Source: an uncultured Dorea sp. (GTDB lineage Bacteria; Bacillota; Clostridia; Lachnospirales; Lachnospiraceae). Taken from it: a stretch of 7,493 nt of DNA. Both the position numbers and the translations under genes were made by a program. The notes beneath the pieces were generated by a model. That model was not told the origin of the DNA and did not search any database. It saw only the letters and a program-made list of their open reading frames with translations. Below, piece after piece: positions 6,838 to 7,493 of the stretch. Each line of letters opens with the position of its first letter. Positions within the stretch are counted from its first letter, which is position 1. The stretch lies in assembly GCA_910589275.1 (NCBI GenBank), contig CAJUTH010000071.1, forward strand, positions 1-7,493. Reading direction: 5' to 3'.

Positions 6838-7493
6838 ATGAAAAGAGAGGATAATATTTATCAGATATATGTGCAGATTCTGAAAGAAGAACTGGTTACA
6901 GCCATGGGATGCACGGAACCCATCGCGATTTCTTATGCGGCCGCAAGAGCAAGGGCGGTATTAGGGGAATTGCCGGAAAAGATTGTAGTGAAGGCAAGCG
7001 GAAGCATTATTAAAAACGTAAAAAGCGTTGTTGTTCCCAATACCGGCGGTTTAAGAGGAATAGAGGCCGCAGCCGCGGCCGGCGTTGTCTGTGGAAATGA
7101 GAACAAAAAACTGGAAGTTCTTTCGGAGATAGAGTCGGAGGACATAGAGCGTATTAAAGGTTATTTGGGACAGGCAGATATCAAAGTTGAATATCAGGAG
7201 ACAGGGCGTACATTTGATTTGTCCGTATGTGTTTATAAGGAACATTCCCAGGCAAGCGTCAGAATTACAGATTATCATACCAATATTGTTCAGATAGAAA
7301 AGAACTGGGAACTCATCCGTGACGATTTGAAAGATGAGAAAATAGAAAAAGCGAACAGGGACGTTCTTTCCATGGAGAATATATGGGAATTTGTCCGATG
7401 TGCAGATATTGAAGATGTGAAAGAAACCCTGGATAAACAGATAGAATGCAATATGAAGATTGCCAGGGAAGGTATACGCGGAAATTATGGGGC
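6838..7493 (+). CDS. L-cysteine desulfidase / UPF0597 (YhaM/CyuA-type) family, 3'-truncated by the window edge
   Basis: The first 218 codons of a gene that runs off the right edge, with no in-frame stop. The N-terminus carries the family block AMGCTEPIAISYAAA (residues 22-36), in which Cys25 is the expected ligand of a [4Fe-4S] cluster. It is followed by ASGSIIKNVKSVVVPNTGG (about 55-73) and an alanine/glycine-rich helix. These are hallmarks of the cysteine desulfidase/UPF0597 family, related to the alpha chain of iron-sulfur serine dehydratases. Characterised members convert L-cysteine to pyruvate, ammonia and sulfide without PLP. The other cluster cysteines expected in the C-terminal half are outside the window, so activity cannot be confirmed. 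The gene starts 18 bases after the peptidase stop and is probably cotranscribed. It may recycle cysteine released by peptide breakdown or be functionally unrelated. The complete family length is about 420-440 residues, so about half is present. Confidence 0.88.
   Translation, partial: MKREDNIYQIYVQILKEELVTAMGCTEPIAISYAAARARAVLGELPEKIVVKASGSIIKNVKSVVVPNTGGLRGIEAAAAAGVVCGNENKKLEVLSEIESEDIERIKGYLGQADIKVEYQETGRTFDLSVCVYKEHSQASVRITDYHTNIVQIEKNWELIRDDLKDEKIEKANRDVLSMENIWEFVRCADIEDVKETLDKQIECNMKIAREGIRGNYG

Larger units (their letters stand above)
1..7493 (+). other. Probable single transcription unit of seven genes, open at both ends
   Basis: All genes point the same way and the gaps are 18, 3, 10, 0, 12 and 18 bases. 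No gap has room for a promoter or a hairpin-plus-T-run terminator, and several ribosome-binding sites lie inside the preceding gene. The operon promoter must lie left of the window and its end to the right. Internal promoters inside coding sequence cannot be excluded. Confidence 0.65.

Noticed and set aside
7066..7084. GC-rich stretch in the desulfidase gene that looks like a hairpin
   Set aside because: It encodes the alanine-rich helix typical of the family, and no T-run follows, so it is not a terminator.

Overview
The window reads as a chromosomal segment of an anaerobic Firmicute, most likely a Clostridia/Lachnospiraceae-type bacterium. The basis is the strong AGGAGG ribosome-binding sites, codon use rich in GAA, GGA, AAA and ATA, a LytTR-type regulator, a bacterial PreP-like M16C peptidase, and a cysteine desulfidase-type gene. 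The genus cannot be fixed from the sequence alone.

All seven genes lie on the + strand with gaps of 0 to 18 bases, so the window looks like part of one long operon cut at both ends. In order: the C-terminal five sixths or so of an ABC exporter with fused membrane and ATPase domains (1-1493, 5' end missing); a small membrane-anchored or secreted protein of unknown family (1512-2000); a LytTR DNA-binding regulator with a degenerate receiver domain (2004-2768); a trigger-factor-like peptidyl-prolyl isomerase/chaperone lacking the ribosome-binding domain (2779-3714); a thioredoxin with an atypical TCVPC active site (3715-4029); a full-length M16C zinc peptidase (4042-6819); and the first 218 codons of a cysteine desulfidase / UPF0597 protein (6838 to the right edge). 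No intergenic stretch is long enough for a promoter, terminator, riboswitch or RNA gene, and no repeats, CRISPR arrays or mobile elements are visible.

The first five or six genes form an unusual set: an exporter, an extracytoplasmic accessory protein, a regulator, a prolyl isomerase/chaperone, a thiol redox protein and a peptide-degrading protease. A plausible reading is a dedicated system that keeps a peptide or small protein unfolded or reduced, processes or clears it, exports it and senses its state. This is inference: no precursor peptide and no modifying enzyme lie within the window, and the decisive upstream part is missing. The cysteine desulfidase may simply be the next metabolic gene in the transcription unit.
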